From Lachnoanaerobaculum sp. OBRC5-5 (GTDB lineage: Bacteria > Bacillota > Clostridia > Lachnospirales > Lachnospiraceae): a stretch of 64,000 nucleotides of DNA. How positions within the stretch are numbered: position 1 is the stretch's first letter; each line of letters begins with the position of its first letter. Location: assembly GCF_000296385.1 (NCBI RefSeq), contig NZ_JH815185.1:842013-906012 (forward strand), given 5' to 3'. A model generated the notes under the pieces. It searched no databases, was not told the DNA's origin, and was given only the letters and a program-made list of their open reading frames with translations. Both the position numbers and the translations under genes were made by a program. Positions 60,650 to 64,000 of the stretch are shown here, in pieces.

Positions 60650-61369
60650 ATGAATGTACTTATAACAGGTGCTTCCGGCGGTATCGGCAGAGCCGTCGCA
60701 ATAGAATTCGCAAAACATAAATGTAATATAATCGGCTGTGCAAAAACAAACGCCAAAGGACTTGAAGAAACAAAAAAGATAATTGAAGATACAGGTGTAA
60801 AATGTTATACAGAACTCTGTGATATCACGAATGAAAAAGCTGTAATAGATTTTATATCATCTTCAACAAAAGAAATAGGACCTACAGAAATACTGGTAAA
60901 TAATGCAGGTATATCCTTTATCGGTTTGATACAGGATATGTCAATAGATGAGTGGAACAATGTAATTAATAGCAATCTCACATCAGTATTTTTAATGTCA
61001 AAGCATATAATTCCATATATGTTAAAGGAACAAAAAGGGCATATTATAAATATTTCGTCTGTCTGGGGAAATATAGGTGCATCTATGGAAGCAGCTTATT
61101 CAGCATCTAAGGGCGGTCTAAACAGTTTTACAAAAGCACTGGCAAAAGAGCTTGCACCAAGTAATATTTTGGTAAATGCGATTTCTCCCGGATTTATCAA
61201 TACTGAAATGAATAAATGCTTTGATAATGATGAATTAAACTCTATATTTGAAGAAATACCGCTTGGAAGAGGCGGCGAAACCGATGAAGTTGCCGATCTT
61301 GTATACAAAATTGCAACATCCAAATATCTTACAGGACAAATAATCACAATAGACGGCGGATGGACATAA
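60650..61369 (+). CDS. ymfI: SDR-family reductase, YmfI-like (EF-P 5-aminopentanone reductase or FabG-like)
   Basis: 239 aa Rossmann reductase. TGASGGIGRAV (NADP binding), NNAGIS, catalytic ISSVWGN...YSASKGG (Ser, Tyr, Lys) and SPGFINTEMNKCF. The WGN-GASMEAAYSASKGGLNSFTKALAKELAP stretch is more like YmfI, which reduces 5-aminopentanone on EF-P in Firmicutes, than FabG. Ribosome binding site AGAGGA. It is a single gene with its own terminator. FabG-type 3-oxoacyl-ACP reductase remains an alternative; no fatty-acid genes are adjacent. Confidence 0.75.
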   Translation: MNVLITGASGGIGRAVAIEFAKHKCNIIGCAKTNAKGLEETKKIIEDTGVKCYTELCDITNEKAVIDFISSSTKEIGPTEILVNNAGISFIGLIQDMSIDEWNNVINSNLTSVFLMSKHIIPYMLKEQKGHIINISSVWGNIGASMEAAYSASKGGLNSFTKALAKELAPSNILVNAISPGFINTEMNKCFDNDELNSIFEEIPLGRGGETDEVADLVYKIATSKYLTGQIITIDGGWT

Positions 61370-61373
61370 AATG

Positions 61374-61450
61374 AAGGCTATCATACACTGCAGAATTAAT
61401 TATAAGTCATTCAAATCAAGTCTTTCCTGTAGTATTTATGATAGCCCTTT
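61374..61450 (+). terminator. Long-stem terminator after the SDR gene
   Basis: AAGGCTATCATA-type 5' arm pairs with TATGATAGCCCTT, with an extended inner stem (ACTGCAG/CTGTAGT); followed by TTTATATA. Confidence 0.7.
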
Positions 61451-61764
61451 ATATATAAAGATATAATATCTTTATATCAATATTTGAATATATCAAATAC
61501 TACCGATATATTCATAGTTGCTTCAACAATCTTTTAATGATTTAATTATAAATAGCAACTAATTTTATGTCAATATCCCCTTTATAACTTTGTGAACATT
61601 GACCTTATAATATTTTTTATTATATTAATCTCTCACAAATATATGTGTTCTTTCTGTTGATAATATGTCAATAGAAACATTAATTCGAGAGTTTTTCTTG
61701 ATAAGTTTCGGCGCACTTTATCTTGCTAATCTATCAAATAATTAACTATTTATATTATTAAAAA
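61451..61764. other. Intergenic region between SDR gene and etfA
   Basis: No gene on either strand; A/T-rich. A perfect small palindrome ATATAAAGAT-ATAAT-ATCTTTATAT lies near 61453-61477. Otherwise I see nothing. Confidence 0.6.
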
Positions 61765-61795
61765 GGATTATCACCATATTATTATGTGATAATCC
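61765..61795 (-). terminator. Terminator of the acyl-CoA dehydrogenase-etfBA operon
   Basis: GGATTATCAC and GTGATAATCC arms, 10 bp perfect; on the minus strand followed by TTTTTA. Confidence 0.88.
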
Positions 61796-61808
61796 CCCTT
61801 AGTATATA

Positions 61809-62990
61809 TTACATTCCCATCTCTTCTAATATATCAGGAATAATTTTATATAAATCTCCTGTCATTCCTATATCTGCAATATCAAAAATAGGAGCATTCT
61901 CATTAGTATTTATTGCTATAATAAGATCCGAATTTTGCATACCGGCCACATGCTGTATAGCACCTGAAATTCCACATGCAAAATATATACTTGGCTTTAC
62001 TGTAGTTCCTGTCTGACCAACCTGGTAAGCATGATCAATCCAACCTGCATCTACCGCAGCTCTTGAAGCAGCAACAGTACCACCGAAAGCTTTTGCCAGT
62101 CTTTCCAGTAACTTGAATCCTTCAGCATTTCCAAGGCCCATTCCACCCGAAACAATTACCTTCGCATCTGTAAGTGAAACTTTTTTCTGTACAGTTTTTA
62201 TTACTTCCAATACCTTTGTTCTAATATCTTCGTCTTTTAACTTTATCTGTACTCTTATAAGTTCTCCCTTTGCACCATCTACTCTTTCAGCCTTTTCCAT
62301 TACTCCCGGTCTTACTGTAGACATTTGCGGTCTATGATTAGGGCAAACTATAGTTGCCATCAAATTACCGCCGAATGCCGGTCTTGTCTGCATAATTCCT
62401 TTAGTTTCTTCATTTATTTCAAGCTTTGTGCAGTCTGCTGTAAGACCTGTATTACAGTTTACAGCCAAGCATGGACCTAAGTCTCTACCGATATGAGTCG
62501 CGCCGAGTAAAACTATTTCCGGCTTATATTGTTCTATAGCATCACCTATTGCTATTGAATATCCGTCTGTAGTATATTGGTTCAGTCTTTCATCCTCAAT
62601 ATAATATACTTTTTGAGCACCATGTGCAAAGAGCTCATCAACAATATTTGTAAGATTCAATCCGCAAACAACAGCACATAACTGACAACCTCTTGCATCT
62701 GCCAGCTTTTTTCCTTCTCCCAAAAGTTCTAAAGCTACATCCTGTAATTGTCCCTGTCTTTGTTCAGCAAATACCCAAATGTCATGATATAATGATAAAT
62801 CATGCTCTTCTTTTTCAACTTCATCTTTTACTATAGCATCAAACGGGCATACTTCTATACATGTTCCACAGCTTGTACATGCGATTCCGATAACTGCCTT
62901 TTTATTTTCCATAGTAATAGCATCAAATGGACAAGATTTAACACATTTAGTACATCCTCGACAATCTTTTTCGATAACTACAACTGACAT
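61809..62990 (-). CDS. etfA: Electron transfer flavoprotein alpha subunit with ferredoxin domain
   Basis: 393 aa. Two 4Fe-4S motifs lie in the first 60 residues: [12 protein letters not shown] and [12 protein letters not shown]. The Etf alpha part follows ([24 protein letters not shown]...). The C-terminal FAD-binding region has [67 protein letters not shown]. Such ferredoxin-fused alpha subunits occur in electron-bifurcating complexes of the CarE/LctC type. It accepts electrons from NADH and splits them to the dehydrogenase and ferredoxin; this is inferred from the family. Ribosome binding site GGGGGAG. Last gene of the operon. Confidence 0.95.
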   Translation of the reverse strand: MSVVVIEKDCRGCTKCVKSCPFDAITMENKKAVIGIACTSCGTCIEVCPFDAIVKDEVEKEEHDLSLYHDIWVFAEQRQGQLQDVALELLGEGKKLADARGCQLCAVVCGLNLTNIVDELFAHGAQKVYYIEDERLNQYTTDGYSIAIGDAIEQYKPEIVLLGATHIGRDLGPCLAVNCNTGLTADCTKLEINEETKGIMQTRPAFGGNLMATIVCPNHRPQMSTVRPGVMEKAERVDGAKGELIRVQIKLKDEDIRTKVLEVIKTVQKKVSLTDAKVIVSGGMGLGNAEGFKLLERLAKAFGGTVAASRAAVDAGWIDHAYQVGQTGTTVKPSIYFACGISGAIQHVAGMQNSDLIIAINTNENAPIFDIADIGMTGDLYKIIPDILEEMGM

Positions 62991-63000
62991 ATTCTCCCCC

Positions 63001-63789
63001 TTAAATCAAATGTTTTTCCTTAAGTTTAACAACGAGCTGCTTTGCCATATCTTTATTACTTCCTTGAAGCATTTCACCTTTTCCCTTAACAGGGGGTGTA
63101 AAAGATCTAAATACCTGTGTTGGAGAAGCATTCAGTCCACAATCCTTAGGATCAAGTTTTACATCATCATGATTATATATTTTAATATCTTTTTTATAAG
63201 CATCAACAATCGCACCGACACTCATATATCTTGGCTCATTTAATTCTTTTACGCAAGTAAGGAAGCAAGGTAATTTCACTTCTATAACTTCATAACCGTC
63301 TTCCAATTGTCTTTGTACTTTTATTTTATCTCCTGTGTATTCTACAATTTTCTGTACATATGTAACTACAGGAATTCCAAGTCTCATAGCAACCTGTGGT
63401 CCAACTTGAGCAGTATCTCCGTCAATGGCCTGTCTACCTCCAAATATAATATCCACATCACCAAGCATCTTAATACCTGCTGCAATTGTTGTAGATGTAG
63501 CACATGTATCGGCACCACCAAATGCTCTGTCACTCAAAAGAACTGCTTCATCCGCACCCATAGCAAGACATTCTCTCAGCATATATGTTGCTTGTGGGGG
63601 GCCCATGCTTATAACTGATATTGTAGTATCTTTATATTCATCTTTTAGTTGAAGTGCGGCTTCCAAAGCATTTGCATCATCCGGATTTAATATTGAAGGC
63701 ACTCCTTCTCTTATCAATGTTCCCTTAACAGGATCAATTCTTACTTCATTTGTATCAGGAACCTGTTTAGCACATACACATATTTTCAT
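63001..63789 (-). CDS. etfB: Electron transfer flavoprotein beta subunit
   Basis: 262 aa. [75 protein letters not shown] and [23 protein letters not shown] are typical of bifurcating Etf beta. It binds the FAD that splits electrons. 11 bases between it and etfA. Ribosome binding site GGAGG. Confidence 0.96.
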   Translation of the reverse strand: MKICVCAKQVPDTNEVRIDPVKGTLIREGVPSILNPDDANALEAALQLKDEYKDTTISVISMGPPQATYMLRECLAMGADEAVLLSDRAFGGADTCATSTTIAAGIKMLGDVDIIFGGRQAIDGDTAQVGPQVAMRLGIPVVTYVQKIVEYTGDKIKVQRQLEDGYEVIEVKLPCFLTCVKELNEPRYMSVGAIVDAYKKDIKIYNHDDVKLDPKDCGLNASPTQVFRSFTPPVKGKGEMLQGSNKDMAKQLVVKLKEKHLI

Positions 63790-63801
63790 TTGTATCCTCC
63801 A

Positions 63802-64000
63802 TTATTTCCTTAGTAGTTTTGAGCTGATAACAATCTGTTGAACCTGACTTGTTCCTTCATATATAGTAAATACTCTACAATCACGATACATTCTTTCAAC
63901 CTTATAATCTTTGATATATCCATATCCACCATGTATCTGTACAGCCTTTGCAGCTATTTCATTACAAATTTCTGTTGCATAGAGTTTTGCCATACTGGCA
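63802..64000 (-). CDS. Acyl-CoA dehydrogenase, C-terminal part
   Basis: 66 visible residues at the C-terminus; the rest is outside the window. ASMAKLYATEICNEIAAKAVQIHGGYGYIKDYKVERMYRDCRVFTIYEGTSQVQQIVISSKLLRK is typical; the Glu of IYEGTSQ is the catalytic base of this family. Next to bifurcating EtfBA it is probably a butyryl-CoA, acryloyl-CoA or caffeoyl-CoA-type dehydrogenase. First (or earlier) gene of the operon. Confidence 0.93.
   Translation of the reverse strand, partial: ASMAKLYATEICNEIAAKAVQIHGGYGYIKDYKVERMYRDCRVFTIYEGTSQVQQIVISSKLLRK

Overview
The window is a low-GC, gene-dense chromosomal segment from a Gram-positive anaerobe of the class Clostridia, most likely the family Lachnospiraceae; a Lachnoanaerobaculum-like oral species would fit, but that is inference. 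The evidence is ribosomal protein L27 with the Firmicutes-type cleavable N-terminus next to its protease Prp, a GerW/YtfJ sporulation protein, the TIGR03960/TIGR03936/RNase G and rplU-prp-rpmA-obgE gene blocks, strong AGGAGG-type ribosome binding sites, tRNA genes without encoded CCA, and an Etf with a ferredoxin domain beside an acyl-CoA dehydrogenase. Most genes lie on the minus strand.

Layout. 0-1.5 kb: start of uvrC, a DUF1653 protein and an SMI1/KNR4 protein. 1.6-8.8 kb: a fructan/sucrose-type locus (two GH32-clan hydrolases, an ABC importer without its own ATPase, and a divergent LacI regulator). 8.8-19.8 kb: two conserved hypothetical proteins, a DUF1846 protein, two surface proteins that share cadherin-like beta-sandwich domains, cytidine deaminase, a pair of CobW-type GTPases (one fused to a YcgQ-like domain, one with a very His-rich insert), a Gx transporter and an Asp23/Gls24 protein. 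19.9-22.5 kb: NhaC antiporter with a MalY/PatB C-S lyase. 22.6-29.2 kb: a ChvE/Mms-type sugar ABC importer with xylose isomerase and a divergent AraC regulator. 29.3-30 kb: a small broken antitoxin-like module whose promoter sits inside a perfect palindrome. 30-33.7 kb: a galactose/glucose MglBAC importer. 34-42.7 kb: citrate synthase, SseB-like protein, ApbE, an MBL/beta-CASP nuclease, RNase G and the TIGR03936/TIGR03960 pair. 42.7-47.8 kb: a heterodimeric ABC exporter, uppP and ung. 48-51.9 kb: a DUF364 protein and a TPP-riboswitch-controlled thiamine-precursor importer. 52-52.3 kb: four tRNAs, all with C at the wobble position. 52.3-57 kb: rsfS-yqeK-nadD-yhbY-obgE-rpmA-prp-rplU and gerW. 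57-61.4 kb: an Rrf2 regulator, a small membrane protein, an intergenic array of short degenerate repeats, an IS1634-like element with a nonsense mutation and 95-bp flanking direct repeats, and a YmfI-like SDR reductase. 61.8-64 kb: etfA (with two 4Fe-4S motifs), etfB and the end of an acyl-CoA dehydrogenase, an electron-bifurcating module.

Functionally the segment mixes housekeeping genes (translation, ribosome assembly, NAD and cell-wall lipid recycling) with three separately regulated sugar-uptake systems and thiamine-precursor uptake. The parts most worth a second look are the CobW/YcgQ fusion with its His-rich partner, the palindromic antitoxin-like module with a split downstream gene, the IS element with its long direct repeats inside a repeat array, and the cohesin/cadherin-like membrane protein next to a modular glucosaminidase.
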